64,000 bases of DNA. It comes from Desulfosporosinus acidiphilus SJ4 (GTDB lineage: Bacteria; Bacillota; Desulfitobacteriia; Desulfitobacteriales; Desulfitobacteriaceae). A program made the translations under genes and the position numbers. The stretch spans positions 3,195,977 through 3,259,976 of the forward strand of contig NC_018068.1 of assembly GCF_000255115.2 (NCBI RefSeq). The letters run 5' to 3'. Of this stretch, positions 16,463-24,709 are shown in pieces. The notes under the pieces were generated by a model, which saw nothing but the letters and a program-made list of their open reading frames with translations, did not search any database and was not told the DNA's origin. Within the stretch, counting starts at the first letter, position 1. Each line of letters opens with the position of its first letter.

Positions 16463-16684
16463 ATGAGTCGTCGCAATAGAGATGCCGGTATTTTACCCCA
16501 ATCGGTTTTAGAACAGTTCAAATGGGAAGTCGCCGATGAATTGGGACTTAGTGCTAAAATCCAATCTCAAGGCTGGGAAAACATGACTTCTCGTGAATGT
16601 GGACATGTTGGCGGTAGAATCGGCGGAAGTATGGTTAAAACAATGATCCGACGAGCAAAAGAATCTCTGAACACCCCCGTCTGA
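16463..16684 (+). CDS. alpha/beta-type small acid-soluble spore protein
   Basis: A 73-aa SASP. It carries the two conserved blocks of the family: the germination-protease region (FKWEVADELGL, residues about 20-30) and the DNA-binding block (WENMTSRECGHVGGRIGGSM, about 39-58). These proteins coat and protect spore DNA and are degraded on germination. AGGGAGGAG precedes the ATG. Expression in the forespore under sigma-G is expected; I could not identify that promoter with confidence. Confidence 0.93.
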   Translation: MSRRNRDAGILPQSVLEQFKWEVADELGLSAKIQSQGWENMTSRECGHVGGRIGGSMVKTMIRRAKESLNTPV

Positions 16685-16700
16685 GAACCGTATTAGTGCT

Positions 16701-16731
16701 AAAGGAGTACAGATTAAATCTGTACTCCTTT
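16701..16731. terminator. bidirectional terminator
   Basis: Nearly perfect 14-base stem AAAGGAGTACAGAT/ATCTGTACTCCTTT between the convergent SASP gene and surE; it overlaps the last bases of surE. Confidence 0.85.
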
Positions 16732-17488
16732 ACTTTGTCTTGACAAGTAATTCCTTCCATATGGACAAACAGTCGAAATCCGTTAAATCGCTGTGAACAG
16801 GGGTTATAGACACATAATCTTCCTGTATTGCCCTTAAATCCGTGTCATCTTCGTAATCCTGCATCATACTACCGCTTTGCCAAAAATACACTCTGCCTCT
16901 AGGATCTGTGCGTTTTTCAAAAATATTTTCGTAAACGGCTTTACCCAGCCTTGTTACTTTTAGACCGCCCCACTCCTCACGGGGTTTTCCGGGGATGTTT
17001 AAATTTAGCAAACCATGATGCTCCAGTTTGAGGAAACGATCTAAGTTCTCCACAAGGTAATTCGCTGCAGGTTTAAATTCCTTATATTCGAAACTAGCCA
17101 GCGACACAGCGATAGAAGGTATTCCCAGTAAAACTCCTTCCATAGCCGCAGATACAGTCCCGGAATAGAAAATATCCGTCCCTAAATTTGAGCCTTGATT
17201 AATCCCAGAAATCAAAAGATCCGGCTTAGGAATTAGTTCACCTTGGACAGCAAGTTTCACACAGTCAGAGGGAGTACCGCTGATAGCAAAGCCTTTAATG
17301 GGATCTCTGAGTGGATACTCTGTCACAAACAAGGGATTAAATAAGGTAATCGAATGGCCTGTTGCTGAACGCTGACCTTCCGGAGCAACAATGCTGACAT
17401 CATGGTCAGTACACTCGCTAAGAACCTCATAGAGGGTTTGGAGGCCTGGAGCGAAATAACCATCATCATTGGTCAATAAAATATGCAT
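16730..17488 (-). CDS. surE: 5'/3'-nucleotidase SurE
   Basis: A 252-aa metal-dependent nucleoside monophosphatase. The start at 17488 has AGGAGGA directly upstream, giving MHILLTNDDGYFAPGLQTL, with the catalytic NDDG metal site. Also present are SGTPSDCV, SGINQGSNLGTDIFYSGTVSAAMEG and a C-terminal TDFDCL. SurE removes phosphate from stalled or damaged nucleotides. It is the last gene of the queuosine-precursor operon, 11 bp after the YpmA-like gene; the pathway link is by position only. Confidence 0.94.
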   Translation of the reverse strand: MHILLTNDDGYFAPGLQTLYEVLSECTDHDVSIVAPEGQRSATGHSITLFNPLFVTEYPLRDPIKGFAISGTPSDCVKLAVQGELIPKPDLLISGINQGSNLGTDIFYSGTVSAAMEGVLLGIPSIAVSLASFEYKEFKPAANYLVENLDRFLKLEHHGLLNLNIPGKPREEWGGLKVTRLGKAVYENIFEKRTDPRGRVYFWQSGSMMQDYEDDTDLRAIQEDYVSITPVHSDLTDFDCLSIWKELLVKTK

Positions 17489-17499
17489 ACTTCCTCCTA

Positions 17500-17697
17500 T
17501 CAATCTACTTCATAGATCGAAACAATCATTTTATCATCTTTTTTGGTCAGCCCAAACATCAGACGGTAATCTTTCAGGTTTTTATTAAGAAAATCAATGA
17601 CTTTATAAAGTTCACGATTCAGACCGACTTTCTGGGTAGCTATAAGCTCAAGTTTTCCCGGACGTTCTGATATAGGAGGTGTTGGTCTGTCATCCAT
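17500..17697 (-). CDS. YpmA-like protein (DUF4264)
   Basis: A 65-aa protein with the DUF4264 pattern: an N-terminal strand, then ELYKVIDFLNKNLKDYRLMFGLTKKDDKMIVSIYEVD, very close in layout to Bacillus YpmA. The function of this family is unknown. It lies between folE (19 bp) and surE (11 bp), clearly within the operon. Confidence 0.75.
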   Translation of the reverse strand: MDDRPTPPISERPGKLELIATQKVGLNRELYKVIDFLNKNLKDYRLMFGLTKKDDKMIVSIYEVD

Positions 17698-17716
17698 AAA
17701 ATAGAATACCTCTTTC

Positions 17717-18289
17717 TTAACTTCTATTACCTTGAATTAAGGAAAAAGCTTCTGATCTGGTTATCGAATTCGATTTAAAAATTCCACGGACTGCAGACGT
17801 CAATGTTTGTGAACCCGCTTTCTTTACACCGCGCATGGTCATACACATATGCTCTGCCTCAATTACCACCAGAACTCCTAACGGTGTAAGTTCACCCATA
17901 ATGGCATCAGCTATCTGCGAAGTCAGTCGTTCCTGAAGTTGAGGTCTGCGTGCATATCCTTCAACGACACGGGCGAATTTCGATAAACCGGTAATCTTTC
18001 CCTTTCTGGGAATATAGGCAACATGGGCCTTTCCATAAAAAGGTACCAGATGGTGCTCACACATCGAATAGACTGGAATATCTTTGACAATCACCATTTC
18101 CTCATGTTCCTCTGAAAACTGAACTTTTAAATGCCTGCTGGGGTCTTCATGCAGCCCAGCAAATACTTCGGCATACATCCTGGCAACACGTTTAGGTGTA
18201 TCAAGAAGCCCTTCTCTCTCAGGATCCTCCCCAATAGCTTCTAAAATCATATATACAGCCTTTTCAATCTTTTCTAAATCCATCCCCAT
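17717..18289 (-). CDS. folE: GTP cyclohydrolase I
   Basis: A 190-aa type I enzyme that converts GTP to dihydroneopterin triphosphate. The ATG at 18289 has AAGGAG upstream and gives the normal family length. Zinc and active-site motifs are present: [10 protein letters not shown] (Cys/His), [30 protein letters not shown] and [12 protein letters not shown]. Between queE and the YpmA-like gene it supplies the first substrate of the queuosine branch; it can also serve folate synthesis. Confidence 0.95.
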   Translation of the reverse strand: MGMDLEKIEKAVYMILEAIGEDPEREGLLDTPKRVARMYAEVFAGLHEDPSRHLKVQFSEEHEEMVIVKDIPVYSMCEHHLVPFYGKAHVAYIPRKGKITGLSKFARVVEGYARRPQLQERLTSQIADAIMGELTPLGVLVVIEAEHMCMTMRGVKKAGSQTLTSAVRGIFKSNSITRSEAFSLIQGNRS

Positions 18290-18326
18290 AATTATATCTC
18301 CTTTGCACGATGATCCCTCATATAAA

Positions 18327-19058
18327 CTAAAGCTGTCCCATAAAAACGTGTGTTTGAGGAATAACCCGGACATTTTTAAGTTTTTCGAGAAAAAGTCGCT
18401 GCCAGTCTAGAATCTGGCGAGGTTTGGGACTTTCGATACCGTTGATCTTTGTGACAGGTTGAAGTATGGTTAGCAGCGATGGATCAACATTCGCAATTAA
18501 ATCCCGAGCATTTTGAAGATCTTGAAGTTTAGCTTTCTCGTCAACCACTATTTTTAGGAATACATTTTTGCTAAGACTTTTGCGCAGGAAATCTTCATGA
18601 ACATTCCAAAAAACCTTTTCCCCAAAAGGCAATTTTATATCCATACTAATAATATCGACAAATGGCAATATTTTGTCAAGTTGTTTAGGGAGAGTTCCAT
18701 TAGTTTCCAGATAGACCGGGAGATTATACTCACGTATTAAGGGCAATAGCAATTGCAGTTCATCCGCCCATAACAGGGGTTCGCCGCCGGTGATGCTTAT
18801 AGAATGATGCAGAGAAAAATCATAAGACCTAAGCAACTCGATCAATTCATTAAGTTCAATAGGATTTTTTAACATACGAAAATCTTTTGAGCCAGGAATT
18901 GATTCCATCCTACACTTTTCCGGAATGATCGTCTCGGTATCACAATAAGGACAGTTTAAGTTACACTTGGGCAGCCGCAGGAAAATTTGTCGGGCACCGA
19001 CATAAGGGCCTTCCCCTTGAATGGATGAAAACAGTTCAGTGACCGGTATCTTAAGCAT
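18327..19058 (-). CDS. queE: 7-carboxy-7-deazaguanine synthase
   Basis: A radical SAM enzyme of 243 aa. The short cluster motif CNLNCPYC (CxxxCxxC, about residue 32) follows the family start [30 protein letters not shown] and [10 protein letters not shown] follow. It forms the 7-deazaguanine ring from 6-carboxytetrahydropterin. The ATG shares one base with the TGA of the preceding DUF366 gene (TGATG), so the two are translationally coupled. Confidence 0.94.
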   Translation of the reverse strand: MLKIPVTELFSSIQGEGPYVGARQIFLRLPKCNLNCPYCDTETIIPEKCRMESIPGSKDFRMLKNPIELNELIELLRSYDFSLHHSISITGGEPLLWADELQLLLPLIREYNLPVYLETNGTLPKQLDKILPFVDIISMDIKLPFGEKVFWNVHEDFLRKSLSKNVFLKIVVDEKAKLQDLQNARDLIANVDPSLLTILQPVTKINGIESPKPRQILDWQRLFLEKLKNVRVIPQTHVFMGQL

Positions 19059-19615
19059 CACACTACCCCTCGAACCTTGCAGCGAGCAAGGCCTATGGAT
19101 GAGATTTCATCACAATAGCGTTTGGCCACATTCTCCCCGAATTCATAAATGTTATGAACCTGAAGATCAGTCAACCCAATTGTAGGAATGGGTGTATTAT
19201 GATTAGAAACATTTAAGCCGCAGTGAATGAGCGTTGAGACAGGTGAGAGAGTTGCAATACTCACAGATAGTTTTCGGTCCCCGTCATAGATGTCATCACC
19301 GGTTCGCCTTAGTGATTTAACACCTAAAGCTTCTAATTCCTCTTTAATGGTGGCAATCAATAATCGTTGCCTGATAATTGTCTTTTCTAAATCCATTTCA
19401 AAATGTTCGACGATAAAATGCAGCATGTCTTCGCTGTAGATCCAATCTTTTGCTGCGACATCCTCCATGTCCACCATCTCATTTTGTTCCACCCGGCATT
19501 TTCCTCTAAATACGCAGATACTATCCCCCATCAGGCCAAAGTTTTTGTAGGTAAACAACGATTGGAGCTGACTCCCATCGTAGTCGAGAGGATTTTGGTG
19601 AATATAATATCGCAA
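19058..19615 (-). CDS. DUF366 family protein
   Basis: A 185-aa protein that matches my memory of the DUF366 family (NYHNP-like ...VSNHNTPIPTIGLTDLQ, CGLNVSN and KRYCDEISSIGLARCKVRG). It has no membrane segment. The family is found mainly in Clostridia and archaea, often near pterin or deazaguanine genes. Its place between queC and queE, with stop and start overlapping queE, suggests a role in queuosine-precursor synthesis or its regulation. That role is inferred from context only. Confidence 0.75.
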   Translation of the reverse strand: MRYYIHQNPLDYDGSQLQSLFTYKNFGLMGDSICVFRGKCRVEQNEMVDMEDVAAKDWIYSEDMLHFIVEHFEMDLEKTIIRQRLLIATIKEELEALGVKSLRRTGDDIYDGDRKLSVSIATLSPVSTLIHCGLNVSNHNTPIPTIGLTDLQVHNIYEFGENVAKRYCDEISSIGLARCKVRGVV

Positions 19616-19668
19616 AATTTTTCCCTCTTTTCACTGTATTCAAAATTCCAAAAACTTAGGATAAATTG

Positions 19669-20364
19669 TTAAGGAACCGTAAACAGCGTATTTGCTAATT
19701 CTTGGGCATTATTGGCTATGAGCGCTCGTTTCATTCTTAAGCAGCTCTCACAGTGTCCGCAAGGCTGCACTCCGTTTTCATAACAACTCCATAGTTTCTC
19801 AAAGGGTATGCCGACTCTTAACCCTTCCCGGACTATTTCTGATTTTGAGAAGGTTGCGGTGGGACTGGCAACCTTCACTTTATTCTGAGTAGAATATTTA
19901 AAGCATTCATCCATGGCCGCCATAAACTCTATAGAATTATCCGGAAATGTAGCCGCTTCCTCGCGGTTAAAACCGGTAATTATCGTCGCCTCTTCGCCCA
20001 TATTTTCAGCGAATACAGCAGCTATGTTCATAAATAGGCCATTACGATTCGGCACCCAAACCTGACGGGCACTTTCGAGAGCCTCTCCTTGAAGATCATC
20101 GAGTTGTTCATACATTATTTGCGGTAGTTCATGAGAACGATTGACCAAGGCAGTACGCGTTTGCTCCTGCAGAAACGGCAAGGCAACAATTTTATGAGGA
20201 ATATTATAGTATTTAGCAATCTCGAGTGAGGCTGATAATTCCTTGTCCTTAGCCCTTTGACCATAATCAAAGGTTAGTGCTAAATCAACAGTTGCTTTTT
20301 CTAAAAATAGTGCCAAGGACACTGTAGAATCTAAGCCGCCCGATAATAGAACAATGCCGGACAA
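19669..20364 (-). CDS. queC: 7-cyano-7-deazaguanine synthase
   Basis: An ATP-dependent amide and nitrile-forming enzyme of 231 aa that makes preQ0. The PP-loop SGGLDSTV lies at residues 8-15; the zinc site CYENGVQPCGHCESC lies near the C-terminus; VWVPNRNGLFMNIAA and GFNREEAATFPDNS are family motifs. It starts 3 bp after queD and is followed by a 53-bp gap to the DUF366 gene. Confidence 0.95.
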   Translation of the reverse strand: MSGIVLLSGGLDSTVSLALFLEKATVDLALTFDYGQRAKDKELSASLEIAKYYNIPHKIVALPFLQEQTRTALVNRSHELPQIMYEQLDDLQGEALESARQVWVPNRNGLFMNIAAVFAENMGEEATIITGFNREEAATFPDNSIEFMAAMDECFKYSTQNKVKVASPTATFSKSEIVREGLRVGIPFEKLWSCYENGVQPCGHCESCLRMKRALIANNAQELANTLFTVP

Positions 20365-20367
20365 AGG

Positions 20368-20745
20368 TCAATCCTCCTTATAAACTGCCCAAGCATCTGG
20401 GGCTTCAAATACTTTTACCCAGGCTAAGCGTTTTTCCTCTAAAACGAGACTTCTCTTGAATTCTTTAAATAAAAAGTGGGCTATAAGCTCAGCCGTAGGA
20501 TTGATTCCTTCAGGTCCAAAAATCGGCAAATCATTGAGCAGGCTATGATCTAACAAATCCAAGGTTTTCTTAATGACCTGTTTAACTTCGCTGAAATCTA
20601 CCAGCATCCCTAAGTGATCTAGTTTACTGCCTTCGATACACACTACAACATTCCAACGATGTCCATGCAGGTTAGAACACTTTCCTTTATAATTGCGAAT
20701 AAAATGGGCAGCATCGAAATGCGCCTGAACACATACCTGAAACAT
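20368..20745 (-). CDS. queD: 6-carboxy-5,6,7,8-tetrahydropterin synthase
   Basis: A 125-aa member of the PTPS family. The start at 20745 follows AAGGAG at a good distance; an in-frame ATG at 20766 has none. Zinc ligands are His15/19 (AHFDAAHFI) with CSNLHGHRW; MLVDFSEVK and LDHSLLND complete the pattern. It converts dihydroneopterin triphosphate to 6-carboxytetrahydropterin. It is the first gene of the operon. I looked for a preQ1 riboswitch in the roughly 75-bp leader and saw none. Confidence 0.93.
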   Translation of the reverse strand: MFQVCVQAHFDAAHFIRNYKGKCSNLHGHRWNVVVCIEGSKLDHLGMLVDFSEVKQVIKKTLDLLDHSLLNDLPIFGPEGINPTAELIAHFLFKEFKRSLVLEEKRLAWVKVFEAPDAWAVYKED

Positions 20746-20818
20746 AGTTAACTCCTTATTTGACATATTAATCTCTATATTAACATTTTTATTTCCAAAA
20801 GAAAACGTACCTCAATTA

Positions 20819-20841
20819 AAAGAAGAAGGGTTTCCCCTTCT
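20819..20841 (-). terminator. rho-independent terminator of the TPR gene
   Basis: Minus-strand AGAAGGG-GAAA-CCCTTCT followed by TCTTTT directly after the TPR gene stop; it separates that gene from the que operon. Confidence 0.85.
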
Positions 20842-20842
20842 T

Positions 20843-22009
20843 TTAAGCTAATTTTAAAGCTTTATTATAACAATCAACGGCGGTATCATACTGATTCATC
20901 TGATCGTAGACATTTCCCAACAGGGCCCACCCTGCAGAATGATTCGGGTCTATTTCTATAAGTTTATTTAGTGAGTCTATGCACTCTTGCCAATTACCTT
21001 TGCGTGTAAGGCATACACTCAGATTATAGAGAATCAGCGGATGGTCGGGACTTAATTCCAAGGCCTTGTTGTAATATTCTGCCGCGCGTCTTGCCTTACC
21101 TTGATGAACAAGGGTAAAGGCAAAATTGTTTAGTATAATAGGATCTTGGGGATAAATTTTGATCGCCCGATCGAGAAGGTTTAACGCTTCTTGAGTTTGA
21201 CCTTGATTTTGATAAACCGCCGCTAAGTTGCTTAAGGAATCGTAATGATCCGGTTCATATTTAAGGGTGAATTTATAATATTGGATTCCCTTTTTTATCT
21301 GTCCGGTTTGAATATAACAGTATGCCAACCTTGCCGCCAAATCGGGAGTTCCTCCATAGCGAAGGGCACGGTCAAAGCTATAGCAGGCGTCGGACAATTG
21401 CTCTAATTTAAGATGCATTTCCCCTTTTACTTCCCAATATGATGATTCACGCGGTTCGAGCTGACAGCACCCTTGAAAACACCTCAAAGCTTCTTGATAT
21501 TCTTCGTGGTAGGCATAAATAATACCTAGACGATAATAGATGACTGCATTTTTGGGCTCTGCCCGGCAAGACTTATCAAGTGCTTTGACTCCCTCTTTCC
21601 AATCCCCCTGTTCCAAATGACAATCCGCGAGTATTTCCCAGTATCCCCCATTTTGCGGTTTTAATTTAATGGCCTCTTCGATAGCACTTTTAGCTTGGAC
21701 AATTAAACCTTGCCCAAGATAACAGCGGGCCAAAAGGCTAGAAATTAATGCTGATTCCTCATGTTCCTTTCGGTCTAAGGTTTCCAAATAATCTCTCGCT
21801 TCTTGAAAAGCTTGAACTTTAATTAATTGTTCAATCTCGTTACGTTTAAGCTTGCCTCCGCTTTGCTTTAATAAATCTATCCATTCCTGAATCGCCAAAT
21901 CAGTTTTTCCCATCAAAAAGTGCCATTTTGCTTGCATTGAATTCCATAAATATGTTTTTTTAAGGGATGGCCTTTTTTGTTTGACGTTTGAGGCCAAAGG
22001 AACACCCAT
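20843..22009 (-). CDS. tetratricopeptide repeat protein
   Basis: A 388-aa soluble protein built almost entirely of TPR units, about 9-10 in a row from residue about 85 to the end (for example AEYYNKALELSPDHPLILYN and AVDCYNKALKL). The start at 22009 has AAAGGGG upstream; the ATG at 22030 has no ribosome site. There is no signal peptide or enzymatic domain. TPR arrays form protein-binding scaffolds; the partner is unknown. It is a single-gene unit. Confidence 0.85.
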   Translation of the reverse strand: MGVPLASNVKQKRPSLKKTYLWNSMQAKWHFLMGKTDLAIQEWIDLLKQSGGKLKRNEIEQLIKVQAFQEARDYLETLDRKEHEESALISSLLARCYLGQGLIVQAKSAIEEAIKLKPQNGGYWEILADCHLEQGDWKEGVKALDKSCRAEPKNAVIYYRLGIIYAYHEEYQEALRCFQGCCQLEPRESSYWEVKGEMHLKLEQLSDACYSFDRALRYGGTPDLAARLAYCYIQTGQIKKGIQYYKFTLKYEPDHYDSLSNLAAVYQNQGQTQEALNLLDRAIKIYPQDPIILNNFAFTLVHQGKARRAAEYYNKALELSPDHPLILYNLSVCLTRKGNWQECIDSLNKLIEIDPNHSAGWALLGNVYDQMNQYDTAVDCYNKALKLA

Positions 22010-22242
22010 AGTCTCATCCCCTTTATTCATTTACTTATTTTTCCATTTTTATCATTCTCCTTTTTTTCCTTTTCTCCTCCAGCCAAACTCAAGAATCGAA
22101 CGTCAAATGGTTTGCGGATACGCGCTTATTCATTAGGCTGGGCTACTATTTCCTTTGCACTCGTCAGATTTCTTTAAATCGTCTTTAAATTATGCCATTA
22201 TAAGTTATTAATTCTCATAAAAAAATAATTTTAGCTAAGCAG

Positions 22243-22408
22243 GCACTTATACTTGAGAGCGAAGACACTGTCTGCGCACGAATTAGCTTTTCTTGCAGTA
22301 TACAACCAGAGGTTATACTTTCTAATAGTATAAAAAAAAGCGTGCTGCCGCATGCGTTCAGAAAAATAATTATCCGCAGTTCGCAATTGATATACCTTCT
22401 TAGACAAT
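22243..22408 (+). repeat. dispersed repeat family B, copy 2 (possible structured RNA)
   Basis: Aligns with 6664-6825 over its whole length with a single 3-base insertion. The hairpin here is GCGTGC-TGCC-GCATGC (22340-22355); the change against copy 1 leaves a G-T pair if the plus strand is the RNA, but a mismatch on the minus strand. It lies just beyond the fur terminator, as copy 1 lies beyond the terminator of the 41-aa gene. The rest of the 22010-22454 gap (22010-22242) has no ORF with a ribosome site. Confidence 0.6.
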
Positions 22409-22411
22409 GAA

Positions 22412-22437
22412 AAAGGACTTGGTATAAACCAAGCCCA
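22412..22437 (-). terminator. rho-independent terminator of fur
   Basis: Minus-strand GGGCTTGGT-TTAT-ACCAAGTCC followed by TTTTT, 18 bp after the fur stop codon. Confidence 0.85.
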
Positions 22438-22454
22438 AAAAGTTAAAGGACGCA

Positions 22455-22904
22455 TTATTGCGTCCCGTCACAGTTTGAACAGTAGCCATAAAATTTTAAA
22501 TCATGGTCTGAAACTTTAAAATGGTTTCGCTTCATAATCACTGCTTCCAACGACTCTAACAAATCATCATCAAACTCTGAAACATTCCCACACTTTAAGC
22601 ATATGAGATGATGATGGTGATGGTGTTCATCCTTACGGCTAAACTCATAACGGGTTCGCCCATCTCCAAAATCGTTCTTTATCAAAACTCCAATGTCCGC
22701 CAGTATGTCTAAAGTCCGATAGACCGTCGCTAAACCAATTTCCGGATTTTCGTTTTTAACAAGCATGTACACTTCTTCAGCGCTTAAATGACGATCAACA
22801 TGTTCAACGAACATATGTAAAATTGTTTGTCTCTGAGGAGTCACCTTATAGGAGTGATTACGCAATAGGTTGCAAATATTTTCAAAGGCCCCCATATTCT
22901 CCAT
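22455..22904 (-). CDS. Fur family transcriptional regulator
   Basis: A 149-aa metal-dependent regulator. The start at 22904 follows AGGAGGGA. It has the Fur winged helix (YKVTPQRQTILHMF, ATVYRTLDIL at about residues 20-75), the metal-binding run HHHHHHLICLKCGNV, and a second CxxC (CSNC) near the end for structural zinc. A TATAAT box lies upstream. Whether it senses iron (Fur), peroxide (PerR) or another metal cannot be told with certainty; a separate Zur-like protein is encoded at 45330. It follows the methyltransferase gene by 66 bp. Confidence 0.9.
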   Translation of the reverse strand: MENMGAFENICNLLRNHSYKVTPQRQTILHMFVEHVDRHLSAEEVYMLVKNENPEIGLATVYRTLDILADIGVLIKNDFGDGRTRYEFSRKDEHHHHHHLICLKCGNVSEFDDDLLESLEAVIMKRNHFKVSDHDLKFYGYCSNCDGTQ

Positions 22905-22970
22905 CCACGTCCCTCCTATATATTTCCTATTATAATGTAAAGTTTTTGCTTTGCAAAGAGGTTTCAATCA

Positions 22971-24248
22971 TTATTCGCGATTAAACACCTCAAAAATAGC
23001 AAATTTCAAATAATCCGTCTCCTCACTTCCTAAAAGAACCGGATGATCTTTACCTGCGCGGCGAAATTCTACTAAACGCAAGATCTTATGGGCATCCCTT
23101 GCAGCTTCCTCCAGCATTGTTTGAAAGCGAAAGGAACTTAAGTGATAGGAGCATGAAGCTGTAACCAAAATTCCGCCATCTTTAACCAGTTTCATACCTT
23201 GAAGGTTAATCTCTTTATAGCCGCGAAGCGCACCCTCCAAGGCTTGTCGACTCTTAGCAAAAGCTGGAGGATCTAAAATCACGACATCCCAGCAATTTTT
23301 TTCCTTAACTTGTTGCCTTAAAAAATCAAAAGCATTGGCCGCGACAAAATCAGTTCGATGAAGAAATCCATTAAGCAAGGCATTTCTTCTGGCCATTTCA
23401 ATGGCTTTTTCAGAGATATCGACACAAGTTACCTTTTTGGCTCCATACATGCAGGCATGCAGCATAAATGAACCGGTATGCGAAAAGCAGTCTAACACCT
23501 CAGCTCCATCCCAAAATGGATTTTTGATTTCTTTGCCTTTTTTATCCCTGGGACATCCGTCTGAGTCCCTATAAATTCCGTGACTCTCGCCCCATCCAGT
23601 CATTATTGGTTTTAATGAGGCTCTATTCTCACGTTGATCAAAGAAATATCCGGTTTTCTGTCCTTCGGCGACATCTACTGTAATCTTTAATTCATTTTCG
23701 CGAAGGGTTACTTGGGTATCAAAAGGCATATCCACAAAACCAACCCGTTCCTCCAAGCCTTCTAAACGCCGAACAGAGACATCACTTCGTTCATAAATCC
23801 CCCGCGGGTTGAAAATCCTCTTTAATGCCTTAAAAATCCATTGGCGCCGTACTTCCATACCTAAGGCCAGTATTTGAACTACCAGAACATCTTCATATTT
23901 ATCTATAATTAAACCGGGTAAAAAGTCTGCTTCGCCATGAACCACCCGACAAGAGGATATTTCAGGCAAAAGCCATTGTCTTCGCCTCCACGCCTTCCGT
24001 ATTTTTTCCAAAAAAACTTCTTCATCAATAATAGTCTCAGAATAAGAAAGTACTCGAATCATTAATTGAGACACGGGATTATAAAATCCTTGGGCCAGGA
24101 AATGTCCGTCGTGATTTAAAATATGTACAATATCTCCCCCCGAAGGCTCTCCTTCGACTCTGTCAATTTCCCCGGGATAAACCCAGGGATGCCCCTGTTC
24201 AAGCCTCCGTTTGCGATTTTTTATAAGAAATACTCGCGGTATCGACAT
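22971..24248 (-). CDS. RlmI-like class I SAM-dependent 23S rRNA methyltransferase
   Basis: A 425-aa protein with an N-terminal PUA-like domain (FLIKNRKRRLEQGHPWVYPGEI, residues about 7-80), a middle RNA-binding part and a C-terminal Rossmann methyltransferase (VLDCFSHTGSFMLHA, about residue 243; catalytic DPPAFAKS and TASCSYHLS). This is the pattern of RlmI-type m5C methyltransferases of 23S rRNA. An insert of about 25 residues (IYRDSDGCPRDKKGKEIKNP) lies just before motif I and is not usual in the family. AAGGAGAGGG precedes the ATG. Confidence 0.88.
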   Translation of the reverse strand: MSIPRVFLIKNRKRRLEQGHPWVYPGEIDRVEGEPSGGDIVHILNHDGHFLAQGFYNPVSQLMIRVLSYSETIIDEEVFLEKIRKAWRRRQWLLPEISSCRVVHGEADFLPGLIIDKYEDVLVVQILALGMEVRRQWIFKALKRIFNPRGIYERSDVSVRRLEGLEERVGFVDMPFDTQVTLRENELKITVDVAEGQKTGYFFDQRENRASLKPIMTGWGESHGIYRDSDGCPRDKKGKEIKNPFWDGAEVLDCFSHTGSFMLHACMYGAKKVTCVDISEKAIEMARRNALLNGFLHRTDFVAANAFDFLRQQVKEKNCWDVVILDPPAFAKSRQALEGALRGYKEINLQGMKLVKDGGILVTASCSYHLSSFRFQTMLEEAARDAHKILRLVEFRRAGKDHPVLLGSEETDYLKFAIFEVFNRE

Positions 24249-24311
24249 AATGATTCCCTCTCCTTCGAAAATAATAATAAGTTCATATCTTAAAAATATA
24301 CCGTGAAATCG

Positions 24312-24345
24312 AAAGAAAGGAAAGTTTTATTCACTTTCCTTTCTT
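24312..24345. terminator. terminator after the YkuS-like gene
   Basis: A 13-base stem AAAGAAAGGAAAG/CTTTCCTTTCTTT with an 8-base loop; symmetric, so active in either direction. Confidence 0.8.
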
Positions 24346-24399
24346 TTTGAACGTTATTCTGTTAGAACTTCCGAAAAGAGTAACATTTCCAATACCTTT

Positions 24400-24639
24400 T
24401 TAAGAGAAACGATCTCTGAGAACCTCAACAACTTCTTCCGCACTCCGACCAGAGGCATTAATCACCGGCAGTTTAAGCGGCCACTCAGGCGATAAGTTAT
24501 TGGTTCCGTCACCTTTGACAACGACCGCCTGAATATTATACAATGCCTTTCCTTCTAAAGGAGTGGTTTTAAATCCCGAAGCATGTAATGCTTGAGTGAC
24601 ATTAGTAAGCCCATCTTCAACTGCTATTAATTTATACAT
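24400..24639 (-). CDS. UPF0180/YkuS-like protein
   Basis: A 79-aa protein with the UPF0180 (Bacillus YkuS) pattern: an N-terminal helix (GLTNVTQALHASGF), a central VVVKGDGTNN and the family signature INASGRSAEEVVEVL. The ATG at 24639 has GAGGAGAGG upstream; a GTG at 24648 is in frame. Function is unknown. It stands alone with its own terminator. Confidence 0.75.
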   Translation of the reverse strand: MYKLIAVEDGLTNVTQALHASGFKTTPLEGKALYNIQAVVVKGDGTNNLSPEWPLKLPVINASGRSAEEVVEVLRDRFS

Positions 24640-24709
24640 TTTTTTCACCTCTCCTCGAATTAAGTTTAGTTTTCCACCGATAAGTCATCTTATCCAGAGA
24701 TAAATTTCC

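Noticed and set aside
20746..20842. preQ1 riboswitch in front of queD
   Set aside because: Looked for the short preQ1-I pattern and its pseudoknot; the leader shows only the upstream gene's terminator and an AT-rich stretch.
22231..22455. Minus-strand open frame between fur and the TPR gene
   Set aside because: It reads through the fur terminator and repeat family B; the homologous repeat at 6.7 kb has stops in the same frame and substitutions show no codon bias.
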